In this document: positions 32,048 to 41,019 of the stretch, piece after piece
Position numbering within the stretch: the stretch's first letter is position 1
Layout: the number at the start of each line of letters is the position of its first letter
NCBI RefSeq assembly: GCF_014212055.1
Contig: NZ_JACJVO010000033.1
Coordinates: 166,209 to 230,208, forward strand
Direction of reading: 5' to 3'
Source: Cohnella zeiphila
Lineage (GTDB): Bacteria > Bacillota > Bacilli > Paenibacillales > Paenibacillaceae
Length of the DNA stretch: 64,000 bases
The notes under the pieces: model-generated
Database searches by the model: none
Told to the model about the DNA's origin: nothing
What the model saw: only the letters and a program-made list of their open reading frames with translations
Made by a program: the position numbers and the translations under genes

Positions 32048-34544
32048 TCGCTTCCCTCCTGTATTCCGTGAAAGTATAGATGTGAGCGAAGCGGGCTTTT
32101 TTTAGAAGATTATCATCGTTTGTCAAATAAAGATTCGGGCCGATTCGCCGAATGCCGTGCACCGGCTTCTGGAGATAGGTAGAACAACGAACAAAAACCA
32201 TGGTTTGATTCTGGTTAAGTTCGATCAGCCTTCGTTTCCAAATCGAATGGAGTTCGCTCCAATCCTTGGAAATATAGACGAGAACGGCAGGCTGACCGCT
32301 TTCCGCGATAATTTCCGCGATTCGGTCCCGGTCGGCAAGATGAAGAAAGGGCGACGCCGGCATTTTGTGCTGCTTCCATTCCCTCTGCCACTTCTCTTCG
32401 AAGATCTTTTTGTTGTTCTTAAACGTTTCGTCGTAATGGTGTTCATCCCATTGCTTGAACGTTGCGCTGCCGTAATGATAAACAAAGGCATCTTCCGCAA
32501 TCGCAAGCCGGTAACCTCCTGCCAGCATGCGCAGGCAGTAGTCGTCGTCTTCGAACATGCCGGCGCCAAAACGGTCATCCAGGTAGCCGATTTTCGCGAA
32601 TACTTCTTTTTTAATGGCTACGCAAAAGAAACCGAGCATCTCCGTGTACCGCATCTTTCCGTCATAAAGCTCGTAAAAATCCCGCAGCCAGTTTTCGTTC
32701 GCACCGTTCGTGCTGTCTCCGATAAAGAAATCCACATGTTGATCGTTGCCAACGGAATTGGACATTGGCCCCACGGCCCCGATCTCGGGATCAAGGCTAA
32801 AGGGATGTAACAGCCTGTTCAACCAGCCTTCGGATACGAGGGTATCATTATTAAGCAATACCAAAATGTCCCCGACCGCGTTGAACGCGCCTATGGTGTT
32901 CCCTTGCGCATAACCTCCATTTTTCGGAAGAAGAATGGTCTTCACTTTGGGGTGATTAAGCTGCAGCAAGGATGCCGGCGTCTCGTCAAGAGAACCGTTA
33001 TCCACGACGATAACTTCGTAATCCGGATAGTCGGTTTTGCGAAGCACGCTGTCCATGCACCTTTCGCTCAATTCCCAGTTGTTGTGCGTCACGACAATAA
33101 TGCTGACTTTAGGATACAGCTTGGTACGAATGAGTTTTTTCAGCTGAAGGTACCGCTTCTCCCATGTATTCTCGGCAGCGAATTGCTGTCTTTTGTCCGC
33201 CAATGTCGGGTCGTTCTTCTCTTGAAGGACCCGCCGTATCGAAGTCTCGAATTCCGAACTGTCAGCTGCAAGCTCAACGTACTCCTTCATGCCGTGAAGC
33301 TCTTGCAGATCTGTAGCCACGACGGGTTTGCCTGCCGCCAAATACTCGTAAACCTTTACCGGATTGGTCGCTTTGGTGAGCTTGTTGATCAGGAACGGGA
33401 TGATGCAAACGTCAAACCGGTCGAGGTAACGGGGAAGTTCTTGATAAGGTTTCTCGCCCAGAAGGTATACATTCTCCAGCGACATTAACTTGGCAACGTC
33501 GGTATGGTAGGAATTTCCGATCAGCACGAAGCTCCAGTCCCTATTCGCACTTGCGACTTGGTAGATAAGATCGATATCGAACCAGTCGGCAATGGCTCCG
33601 AAATAACCGATAATCGGGCCGTTAACGGAAGGCATATCATTCGGCGCATCGTGAAAGTGACGACTGAAGTGTTTGTACTCGCCCGCATTCGGAATCCATT
33701 CGACTCTCCGATTCCACTTCTTGGCTTTCTCCTGGAGATGAACGGACGAAACAACGACTGCATCCGCCGATGCCAGCAATTTCGGCTCCAACGCCAGCAG
33801 CTCTTCCGATGTATTCGAGAATCCGGAATGCTCATCCATGCAATCATAAATCGTTTTGTTGTTCTTCAGCTCAAAGACCAATGCGGTCCAAAACGGAAGA
33901 TCTACAATCGACACCGTATAGTCAATGCCGAATTTTTGCTTTAAAGCTTCAATCGACCACTGCAAATACTGTTTATCCAAGGGATCTTCGATGGTATGGA
34001 CATACGCGTTTAATAACGTATGAGAACATAACTTGACCAACCAAACATTCGGCTCTACTTGTTCGATTTGAAGTTTCGAACGAATGTCATCAGATGTAGC
34101 GTTCGGATCTTCGATTTGAGTCGAATGAACCGAGAAATAGAAAACGCGGATGCCATCCTGCGCGAAATGACGGCTCATATGCTGCGGCCGTTGCCATCGG
34201 TAGCCCCAATCGATGATCGGAAACCGAAATAAATCGAAAGAACGGACACTGGCGGGCGAGGATGGGACCTCGGATGCCGTCGATTCCGAAGTCGATGAGC
34301 TCAGATCAAACGAGGGGGTCGCAAGTTCCGGAAGAGCAGGGTCCTTCCCTTCTTGAAGAACCGGTATTGAATGTGCAGGGGCAATCCTTGTTCGAGACTT
34401 TGCTCTCGTTCGCCGCCAATACTCTATTTTTCGAAGGAGTCTCGCCTTTTGCAGCCGCGCCTGTCTTTTATTCTTCTTCCAACGGACAACTCCATTCAAC
34501 ATACGCAACAGTCTTCTCTGCTCTTTGGAGTACATGTTATCCAT
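32031..34544 (-). CDS. Double glycosyltransferase: GT4-like N-half fused to GT2 C-half
   Basis: An 837-residue protein. A basic coiled-coil-like lead (about 1-60) is followed by a GT-B domain to about residue 460: RFPIIDWGYRWQRPQHMSRH, the middle VIGYFGAIADWFDIDL-type strand (PIIGYFGAIADWFDID) and the nucleotide-sugar site VKVYEYLAAGKPVVATDL. The second half is a GT2 domain, with VSIIVVTHNNWELSERCMDS, VIVVDNGSLDETP, the NND motif in DILVLLNNDTLVSEGWL and FEDDDYCLRMLAGG as the acidic catalytic stretch. About 110 extra residues close the chain. Such double enzymes often add two sugars in succession. The ATG at 34544 overlaps the upstream stop by eight bases; ATG 34535 is also possible. Confidence 0.88.
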   Translation of the reverse strand: MDNMYSKEQRRLLRMLNGVVRWKKNKRQARLQKARLLRKIEYWRRTRAKSRTRIAPAHSIPVLQEGKDPALPELATPSFDLSSSTSESTASEVPSSPASVRSFDLFRFPIIDWGYRWQRPQHMSRHFAQDGIRVFYFSVHSTQIEDPNATSDDIRSKLQIEQVEPNVWLVKLCSHTLLNAYVHTIEDPLDKQYLQWSIEALKQKFGIDYTVSIVDLPFWTALVFELKNNKTIYDCMDEHSGFSNTSEELLALEPKLLASADAVVVSSVHLQEKAKKWNRRVEWIPNAGEYKHFSRHFHDAPNDMPSVNGPIIGYFGAIADWFDIDLIYQVASANRDWSFVLIGNSYHTDVAKLMSLENVYLLGEKPYQELPRYLDRFDVCIIPFLINKLTKATNPVKVYEYLAAGKPVVATDLQELHGMKEYVELAADSSEFETSIRRVLQEKNDPTLADKRQQFAAENTWEKRYLQLKKLIRTKLYPKVSIIVVTHNNWELSERCMDSVLRKTDYPDYEVIVVDNGSLDETPASLLQLNHPKVKTILLPKNGGYAQGNTIGAFNAVGDILVLLNNDTLVSEGWLNRLLHPFSLDPEIGAVGPMSNSVGNDQHVDFFIGDSTNGANENWLRDFYELYDGKMRYTEMLGFFCVAIKKEVFAKIGYLDDRFGAGMFEDDDYCLRMLAGGYRLAIAEDAFVYHYGSATFKQWDEHHYDETFKNNKKIFEEKWQREWKQHKMPASPFLHLADRDRIAEIIAESGQPAVLVYISKDWSELHSIWKRRLIELNQNQTMVFVRCSTYLQKPVHGIRRIGPNLYLTNDDNLLKKARFAHIYTFTEYRREANDNAG

Positions 34545-35298
34545 CCCACCCTTTCATGGATTGAGATTCCATGTAGGCGTTAACCACTTCAGGATGTTTT
34601 CCGGCGAACGGAACCAGCTTGATCTCGTATTCGCCATGTCGGTAAGACCAATCCGGCTTCCCGACGTTTTCGTACAAGTTTACGTCTCCGCGCCGATTGT
34701 CGTTGAATTTAAATCGATTTCCGAACGCATAGTGATAATGGTAAAGGGGGATGTTCAGCCTCTGCGACGGAAGCGTCCACACATCCCCGGTCTTGCCTCT
34801 GAGCGTGCAGTGATGCTTTTGATCCCGATAACGGATCCCCTTGCCGTTCCGCCACATCCGAATGATATCGTTCGACCATCTCTCGTCGTTAGGCGCATTG
34901 ACCCGCACGGTCCAGGGATCCTTCCAAAAATTAATCATTGGAAACATCAAGACGTCCGCATCCAGTTGGGGAAGCAACGCCGGCACGGTCGATTGAAATG
35001 CGTCATCAAAGACCTCGTCCGCATCGATATTGGCGATCCAATCGCCTTTTGCCTGATCGACCATAAAATTGCGAACGTCCGACTCATTCCATTCGTCCGT
35101 GTAGGCTGTTCCTTGCATCGATAAATAGAGACGAATGTTAGGATGGGTGCTCGCGAACGATTCGATCATTTCGATCGAGCCGTCCGTGCTTCCTCCATCG
35201 ACAATGATCACTTCATCCGCGAAGGCCGTCACGCTCTGCAAGTACAAGGGCAAGAAAGTCGATTCATTCAGGACGGGAGTAATAACGGTTATGGACAT
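34537..35298 (-). CDS. Family 2 glycosyltransferase
   Basis: A 253-residue GT2 enzyme and first gene of the minus-strand glycan operon. It starts SITVITPVLNESTFLPLYLQ, continues with DEVIIVDGGSTDGSIEMI, and has the DxD-type motif DWIANIDADEVFDD. The C-terminal part has YHYHYAFGNRFKFNDNRRG. The ATG at 35298 has GGAG eight bases upstream; the GTG at 35304 lies too near the site. Similar proteins occur in WaaE-like and KdtX-like groups (inference), so a branch sugar on a surface polymer is plausible. Confidence 0.88.
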   Translation of the reverse strand: MSITVITPVLNESTFLPLYLQSVTAFADEVIIVDGGSTDGSIEMIESFASTHPNIRLYLSMQGTAYTDEWNESDVRNFMVDQAKGDWIANIDADEVFDDAFQSTVPALLPQLDADVLMFPMINFWKDPWTVRVNAPNDERWSNDIIRMWRNGKGIRYRDQKHHCTLRGKTGDVWTLPSQRLNIPLYHYHYAFGNRFKFNDNRRGDVNLYENVGKPDWSYRHGEYEIKLVPFAGKHPEVVNAYMESQSMKGWDG

Positions 35299-35479
35299 AC
35301 ACACCTCTCCTGGATTCGTATACGCTCATTCTATTCCGTCGTATATCCCGAGAACATTGGCATTTGTCCGTATAGGCTTTTCTCTAAAATTAGCGTCAGA
35401 GCTAGTCGCGTATCCCTGACGACCGAGCGGCGGAAATCATAAACTGTACGAAAAAGCCGGTGGCTGCAAGGAGGAATCC

Positions 35480-36217
35480 ATGAATACGGACCTGGTTATC
35501 GTCACTTTTAATGCCGCTGCCTATATCGAGAAATGCCTTGATGCCATTGAAGAGCATACGCCGCCGAACGCAACGATGATTGTCGTCGATAACGGCAGCG
35601 CCGACCGCACGGTTGAAATTCTGAGAAGCCGATCGAATATCAAGCTCATCGAGATGGGCTACAACGCGGGTTATGCCAAAGCGGTGAACTGCGGTATGCT
35701 CGCCGGCGCCTCCGATACGATTGTGATTATGAATCCCGACGTATTCGTTACGAGCGGATGGCTGCCTCCGCTGCATGACACGCTTTGGTCGGATGAGAAA
35801 AACGCAATCGTCGCTCCAAAGTTGATCAATAGTTCCAATCAGCTTGTCGGGGTGGGCACCGATTGGGACTGGACTTCTCCCTATTTCATGTGTGAGCATG
35901 AGGCAAATCTCCTTACGGAGAAGAGGGCATGTCTGGCTATTAACGGAGCCTGCTTTCTCTTGAAGAGAAAGTTATTGGACGCCATCGGCATGCTGGATGA
36001 AGGGTATTTTCATTACTTCGAGGAAACGGATTACTGCTTTAACGCGAATTTTTGCGGTTATCGGGTCATCTTTTGTCCTGCCAGCGTTCTCGTTCACGAA
36101 TATTATCCGAATCCGGACCGCGACAACGCGGTCCGCCGATATTGGGAGCAAAGCGAGGCCCTCTTTAATCGAAAGTGGAGTTACCGAGGCAACGGCGTCA
36201 TCGAGAAAAATCCGTGA
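35480..36217 (+). CDS. Family 2 glycosyltransferase (rhamnosyltransferase-like)
   Basis: A 245-residue GT2 enzyme divergent from the minus-strand operon. It has DLVIVTFNAAAYIEKCLDAI, then MIVVDNGSADRTVEIL, the GYNAGYAKAVN helix typical of WbbL-like rhamnosyltransferases, the NPDV motif in DTIVIMNPDVFVTSGW and the catalytic region HYFEETDYCFNANFCGYRV. AAGGAGG precedes the ATG by five bases. The 3' end is only two bases from the convergent oxidoreductase stop, and no terminator fits between them. TAAAAT at 35385-35390 is a possible -10. Confidence 0.9.
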   Translation: MNTDLVIVTFNAAAYIEKCLDAIEEHTPPNATMIVVDNGSADRTVEILRSRSNIKLIEMGYNAGYAKAVNCGMLAGASDTIVIMNPDVFVTSGWLPPLHDTLWSDEKNAIVAPKLINSSNQLVGVGTDWDWTSPYFMCEHEANLLTEKRACLAINGACFLLKRKLLDAIGMLDEGYFHYFEETDYCFNANFCGYRVIFCPASVLVHEYYPNPDRDNAVRRYWEQSEALFNRKWSYRGNGVIEKNP

Positions 36218-36219
36218 CG

Positions 36220-37575
36220 TTATTCAGCCGCCAGCTCCCTCCCGACATAAAGGCCGCTCGCCGCCGCCTGGGAGAGGGAATGAGTGGTGCCGGAACAGTC
36301 GCCGATCACGAACAGCCGCGGGATTCGGGTCTCGAACCGCCCGTCGGTCTCGATTCCCGGCGAGTAGAGCTTGCCGTCGATGGCGTACAGGATCGTGTCT
36401 TCGTCGATCGGTTCGCCGAGCAGCTTCTCCAGCGCATCCAAAAATTCAAGCGTGGCCCGTATGTACGTCTCCGGCACCTCGAGCCTCAGATCCGCGAGCT
36501 CCGCATCGAGCGTCGGGACGACGGCGCGCAGAGCGGATACCGACGCGGTTCGGGAGGAGCTTCGCCTTCGGCGAAGCTCCCCGAGCCTCTGCGCCGCGAT
36601 TCGGGCGCGCCCCCGGTTCACGCCGCCGACGACGTCGCGCAAATACCTGTCCGCCTCTTCTGGCGACCGGAAGTACGAAGGCACGAACAAGGTGAAGTTC
36701 AGATTGGGCGAGCCCCCTTCCTCGCGCTCCCGGTAATTCTGTCCGTCCGGCATCGCGAGTCCCTCCTGATGCTTGAGGATGACGCGTCCGCTCGGGTTCA
36801 TGCAGTACGTCGTCGCCGAATAACCGTTGCCGGCGAAGCGCAGCTTGGTCTCGAACGAGCGGCCGAGAATCGATCGCAGCTGATCGCCACGCATCTCGAT
36901 CCGCAGGCCGAGATCGACTCTCGCTTCGCCGCGGTCGATACCGAGAACCCGGCACTGCCTTGTCAGCCATTCGCTGCCGCTGCGGCCGGTGGCGATGACG
37001 ACCGTGCCGGCTTGGACGGTCTCCCCGTCCGCCAGCGTCAGCTCGAAGCCCCCGGACGCGAGCCGGCGCATCTCGCGAACCTCGGAGCGGAATCGCCAGT
37101 CGATCCGGCTCTCCATTTCCTCGTACATTTTGTGAAGAACCGATCGGGAAAGCTCCGAGCCCAGATGGCGGGTTCTCGTCGTCAGGACGCCGAATCCGGC
37201 TTTCTCCGCCCTCTCGGCCATCTCCGGGTCGCGGGTGTCGTACAGTTGGACGCGGCCTCCGCCATGTTCGCAAAGTACGGCATCGACCTCGTCCATCAGC
37301 TCCAGCGCGCGCCCGTATCCGACCTTCCGCTCCAGATCTCCTCCGAAGTCGTTCGTATAGTTGTACTTCCCTTCGGACAAGCCCAAGCCTCCGAAGCCGA
37401 CGTATTTGTCGCATGCGTCGCAGTCGCAGCTCTCTCCCCGGTCGAGCGGACAGCTGCGTTCGTCCAGCTTCTTGCCTTTGTCGATCATCAGCACCTTGTA
37501 TCCGCGCTCCGCCCACTCGCGCGCGGCGAAGATACCGGCGACGCCCGCGCCGATTACCGCGAACTCGTATCTCAA
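36220..37575 (-). CDS. FAD-dependent NAD(P)-type dehydrogenase (COG2509-like)
   Basis: A 451-residue flavoprotein. The FAD-binding Rossmann motif is at the very start (FAVIGAGVAGIFAAREWAER), and the second conserved site ends the chain (RLFVIGDCSGTTHSLSQAA). A Cys-rich insert near residue 45-58 (CPLDRGESCDCDACDKY) resembles those in COG2509 dehydrogenases and may hold a metal or disulfide. The substrate is unknown. The gene is the most GC-rich of the window (a sampled line is 42/60 GC). A perfect 25-base hairpin at 36556-36580 falls inside it and encodes an Arg/Ser-rich patch that looks inserted. Confidence 0.83.
   Translation of the reverse strand: MRYEFAVIGAGVAGIFAAREWAERGYKVLMIDKGKKLDERSCPLDRGESCDCDACDKYVGFGGLGLSEGKYNYTNDFGGDLERKVGYGRALELMDEVDAVLCEHGGGRVQLYDTRDPEMAERAEKAGFGVLTTRTRHLGSELSRSVLHKMYEEMESRIDWRFRSEVREMRRLASGGFELTLADGETVQAGTVVIATGRSGSEWLTRQCRVLGIDRGEARVDLGLRIEMRGDQLRSILGRSFETKLRFAGNGYSATTYCMNPSGRVILKHQEGLAMPDGQNYREREEGGSPNLNFTLFVPSYFRSPEEADRYLRDVVGGVNRGRARIAAQRLGELRRRRSSSRTASVSALRAVVPTLDAELADLRLEVPETYIRATLEFLDALEKLLGEPIDEDTILYAIDGKLYSPGIETDGRFETRIPRLFVIGDCSGTTHSLSQAAASGLYVGRELAAE
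36556..36580. repeat. Perfect hairpin within coding sequence
   Basis: GGAGCTTCGCC, a three-base loop and GGCGAAGCTCC form an 11-bp perfect stem inside the FAD dehydrogenase gene. Its translation is an Arg/Ser-rich run unlike the rest of the protein. It resembles a short REP-like or transposed palindromic element but is too short to classify. Confidence 0.4.
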
Positions 37576-37611
37576 GTCTGTTCCCCCGTTCCGTTCCCCA
37601 GGGCGGTGCCG

Positions 37612-38406
37612 TCAGAAAATCGTCGGAACCATTCCCCCGTCCATGCGAATGGGAGACCCTTTGAAGGCAGAAGCATACGGACTGCACACGAATGCAGCCA
37701 GTCTGCCGATTTCGCCGGGTCTGATCAATCGCCGGATTTCCGATTGAGGCAGGTTGGCTGCCATGAACTGTTTTTCTTTCTCCGCGAAGGTCATCTCTTC
37801 ATTCGGGTAGATGCTCTCGATGATTTGCCGGACGTTCTCGGAGAGGGTCGGTCCCGGCATAATCGTATTGACGGTGACTTCCGTTCCTGCGGTCAACTTG
37901 GACAAGCTTCTGGACAACGACAGCAGCATGGACTTGGTCACGGCGTATTGGGGCATCTGTCCGGAAGGCATAACGGCTTCTTCGCTCGCAATAAAGAGGA
38001 TGCGGCCGCAACCTTTGCCCAGCATGCCGGGCAAATAGAATTTGGATAAGCCGTTGGCGGCCAGAACATTGGTACGGAAATATTTCTCCCATATCGCATC
38101 GTCAACGTCTTCATAACTCATGATCTCATAAATCCCCATATTGTTCACTAAAATATCGACATGAGGATATTTCTCGAACAAAGCTTCTCTCTGCCGAATA
38201 TCTGCAAGATCCGCCGCGGCGTTCTGAGGCGACGTATCCGGAAACATCGTCTTGATCTCATTCACCGTCCGTTCCGCTTCTTCCCCGTTTCGGCCGTTAA
38301 TGAGAACATGAGCGCCTTCTCTGGCCAGCTCGACGGCAATCGCTTTGCCGATTCCTTTCGTTGATCCGGTAACAAGAGCGGTTTGACGGCTCAATCCCAT
38401 ATCCAT
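37612..38406 (-). CDS. Short-chain dehydrogenase/reductase
   Basis: A 264-residue classical SDR. The cofactor motif is ALVTGSTKGIGKAIAVELA (TGxxxGIG) with Arg in LINGRNGEEAER favouring NADP. The structural NNMG motif is in VDILVNNMGIYE. The catalytic region carries Ser in FIASEEA and Tyr-x-x-x-Lys in MPQYAVTKSML, and the late PGP motif is present. The ATG at 38406 has GGAG eight bases upstream. It lies 98 bases after an AraC-type regulator on the same strand, which may control it. Substrate unknown. Confidence 0.92.
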   Translation of the reverse strand: MDMGLSRQTALVTGSTKGIGKAIAVELAREGAHVLINGRNGEEAERTVNEIKTMFPDTSPQNAAADLADIRQREALFEKYPHVDILVNNMGIYEIMSYEDVDDAIWEKYFRTNVLAANGLSKFYLPGMLGKGCGRILFIASEEAVMPSGQMPQYAVTKSMLLSLSRSLSKLTAGTEVTVNTIMPGPTLSENVRQIIESIYPNEEMTFAEKEKQFMAANLPQSEIRRLIRPGEIGRLAAFVCSPYASAFKGSPIRMDGGMVPTIF

Positions 38407-38504
38407 GAATCATTCTCCTCGTTAAGCAATCTTGTGCGCCGGCTGTGACCATCTTATCAAGTCCGGATCGCTCCGTAACTGGCCCCGTGCGCCAAAGGAT
38501 TTGC

Positions 38505-39515
38505 TTAACCCGCCATTCCCTGTTCGGAACGCCAATTCGAAGGAGTCTCCCCCTCCCATTGGCGGAAAGCGCGGTAGAAGGAGCTCTGGTCTTCGTATCC
38601 GACCAGGAACGCCACCTCTTTGATATCGATCGCCGGATCGGCCAAGTATTCGCAAGCCCGCTCGTGCCGGGCCCTAGCCAACAGGCTTTTGAAGGTCGTG
38701 CCGTCTTCCGTAAGACGGCGCTGCAGGGTGCGGTCGCTCAACCCCAGTTCGCTTGCGACAGCCGCGATATCGGGACGTCCTCCCGTCAGGCTGCGCTTCA
38801 TGATCCTCTTTACCGTCTCGCTGATGGAACCGCTTCGGCGCTGCTCGTCCAGCGAGCGGTCCACCGCGGGAGTCAGAATCTCCAACAGTTCTTCGTTATG
38901 CGAGACGAAAGGACGATCCAGATCTCTTCGGTCCAGCGTCAAGCGGTTCGCGTCCGCGCCCGCTCGAACTCGGCAGCCGAAGTAGGCTTCAAGGGCTTGG
39001 ACATCTCCCATATCCTGCGAAAATTCGACCCGCCGAGCCGTCAGTTGTCGGCCGGTGCCGCGGCGGCCAAGCTCCAGCAAATAGGCCAGCGTGATGCCGA
39101 CCAGCACCGGCGGGCAGGGCTGCTCGCCATTCGGCGAATCCAGTTCGAGGGTACAGAGCTCGCCTCCCTCTTGAATCCGCAGGCTCTCGGGAGGGCACAT
39201 GGCTTTGTAACGGGCCATTCGATTCAATGCGTCCCGGTAATCGCGAGCGTGGAACGTCGCCAAGGCAGCCGGCGGGTACTGAGCGCTCGCAAAGGCGCTC
39301 ACAAGCTTAACGATGCCGGCCGCCGCGTCTCCCATCAGCTCGGAATAAGCCTGCCAGATCGCGAAATAAGGGGCGGCGGCAAGCGCGGGTTCCTGAATAA
39401 CGGTCAGCGGCAGCCGCGCTTGGCGGGCGACGTCGGAAGCCGTTATTCCTAATCGGAGCAGTCCGGCCCAGAATCCCGAAGGCATTGCGATACGATCCGT
39501 AGTAAAGGGAGTCAT
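38505..39515 (-). CDS. AraC-family regulator with arabinose-binding-like (PF12625-type) N-domain
   Basis: A 336-residue regulator. The N-terminal 200 residues belong to the OruR/VirS-like Arabinose_bd class (SELMGDAAAGIVKLVSAF, then LELGRRGTGRQL). The AraC double HTH occupies the last 100 residues: VASELGLSDRTLQRRLTEDG, then EVAFLVGYEDQSSFYRAFRQ and WEGETPSNWR. GGAGG stands nine bases before the ATG. These regulators usually sense a small metabolite and control a neighbouring oxidoreductase; here the SDR downstream is the best candidate. Confidence 0.9.
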   Translation of the reverse strand: MTPFTTDRIAMPSGFWAGLLRLGITASDVARQARLPLTVIQEPALAAAPYFAIWQAYSELMGDAAAGIVKLVSAFASAQYPPAALATFHARDYRDALNRMARYKAMCPPESLRIQEGGELCTLELDSPNGEQPCPPVLVGITLAYLLELGRRGTGRQLTARRVEFSQDMGDVQALEAYFGCRVRAGADANRLTLDRRDLDRPFVSHNEELLEILTPAVDRSLDEQRRSGSISETVKRIMKRSLTGGRPDIAAVASELGLSDRTLQRRLTEDGTTFKSLLARARHERACEYLADPAIDIKEVAFLVGYEDQSSFYRAFRQWEGETPSNWRSEQGMAG

Positions 39516-39622
39516 CCGATCGGACCTCCATAAGTCGATAATAATCCGGTATATTTATTATTTTAACATAACGTTGCGTCGGCCGTTGCTCGGCATGGAA
39601 AGCAAACAACCGCCCGCTTTCG

Positions 39623-40867
39623 TCACCTGGCTTTCATCCCGATTCTTCTAAGATTGGAATGAACCTTAATATCGATTTGTATTCTTCCATACATCTCTTC
39701 CCAGGCTTCGCTGTTTTTCACATGCTTCCGCCAAAAACCCGGCTTCAATGCCCTTACATATTCTCCGAAGCCGAAAATATCGCTATGTGCCTGTTTGGTC
39801 TCTTCAATAAGCTTTGTGACGGATTTGGCGATTCCCTCCTCATCCAGCCTGTTGATCTGCTTCAGCAAACTCGAACGGTCGATGGTCAACGCATGGCTTA
39901 CTTTTTCTTCCAGGTTGAGTTCAAAAAACAGATTCAACGTAAAGTGAGGCACCCCGTTCCGAATGTCGACTTTTCTTGTCGCTTTTCGATAGGTCGCATA
40001 AACCATCACGGTCCGTTCGGGGGAGCCTACTTGGATCATCCCCCGGTATCCAGCCGGATTCATCCCCATGACGGACATATAAGAGGCAATCTGAAAAGGA
40101 TTCGTGCTGCCGACCATCCGGTCTTTCCGAAAGTATGCAAGCCCCTCGATCTCGATATTCTGGTTCTTTTTCATCTCCACGTACGGCAGAAAACCTTCCT
40201 GTCCCAATTTCGAGGTTCGGCTCCAATACATGCCGACGTAATTGACCGGAAGCTTTCCCATTCGAACGGCACTGTCCATTGTCGACAACAAATAGAACGT
40301 CGGAACTCTTTGCAGTTCCGGAGTCGTCTGCATGAGATCCAGCGCTTTGCCCCTGGACACCATCATCCAGGCCATCCGCCTCAATTGCGAATTGCGCCGA
40401 AAATAATCGTTCAAATTTTGCAGACCTTTCCGGGCCAAATCTTCGGATACCACGATGACCCGAAGATGTCCGAAGAACAGCTGGCCCGACACTTGCTGCT
40501 GCAAATTCATCAGCGCGTCGTCAATGGTGTTGCCAATCACATCCAGCACCCAAACGGTCCGGCTCGACGAGCCTGTTCCGCTTCCCATTCCTCCACCAGG
40601 ACCGAGCGGAATTCGTCCCGGTACGGCGAGCTGCACCCCGACCCGGATTTTGGAACCGCCGGGCGGCAAGTAGCTGCCTCGAAGATGGGTAATCTCGTCC
40701 TCCTTCTCCTGTTCCGCCTCCTCCGGTGAGACCGTGTCCACCGAGATGCCAAGCACTACGGCCCGGTCTTCGATCTCCAGACGGTCCCAGCATCCGGACA
40801 GAAGCGGGACGATCGAGAGAATAGCGATCCAGGTCGTCACCGATTTGAACCAAGCGCGAACAGTCAA
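39623..40867 (-). CDS. Ger(x)C-family spore germination lipoprotein
   Basis: The C subunit of a nutrient germinant receptor: a 414-residue lipoprotein anchored at the outer face of the spore inner membrane. The lipobox is PLLSGCWDRLEIEDRAVVLG, the family hallmark. The N-terminal GerC domain has QLFFGHLRVIVVSEDLA and the C-terminal GerAC domain runs from about 225 to the end. A Gly-rich loop (PGGGMGSGTGSS) is inserted at about residue 90. Start is TTG at 40867 behind GGAAGGGG. GerA- and GerB-type partners, normally in the same operon, are absent on both sides, so this is an orphan C subunit. Confidence 0.92.
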   Translation of the reverse strand: MTVRAWFKSVTTWIAILSIVPLLSGCWDRLEIEDRAVVLGISVDTVSPEEAEQEKEDEITHLRGSYLPPGGSKIRVGVQLAVPGRIPLGPGGGMGSGTGSSSRTVWVLDVIGNTIDDALMNLQQQVSGQLFFGHLRVIVVSEDLARKGLQNLNDYFRRNSQLRRMAWMMVSRGKALDLMQTTPELQRVPTFYLLSTMDSAVRMGKLPVNYVGMYWSRTSKLGQEGFLPYVEMKKNQNIEIEGLAYFRKDRMVGSTNPFQIASYMSVMGMNPAGYRGMIQVGSPERTVMVYATYRKATRKVDIRNGVPHFTLNLFFELNLEEKVSHALTIDRSSLLKQINRLDEEGIAKSVTKLIEETKQAHSDIFGFGEYVRALKPGFWRKHVKNSEAWEEMYGRIQIDIKVHSNLRRIGMKAR

Positions 40868-41019
40868 GACCCGATCCCCTTCCGGCTTTTAAGCAGGCTT
40901 TTTTTCATTCTCGGATACATCCGGCCTGTTTAAACATGCCGAAAGCCCTTGGCCTTAATCAACCGAATACGTGTTACAATAGACGCGTCATGGGGGTTTG
41001 GGGAAAGGTGGTTGCCCGA

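Noticed and set aside
36175..38049. A 624-codon plus-strand frame across the FAD dehydrogenase and SDR genes
   Set aside because: The opposite strand has two genes with intact FAD and SDR motifs. The long frame is explained by high GC at the third position.
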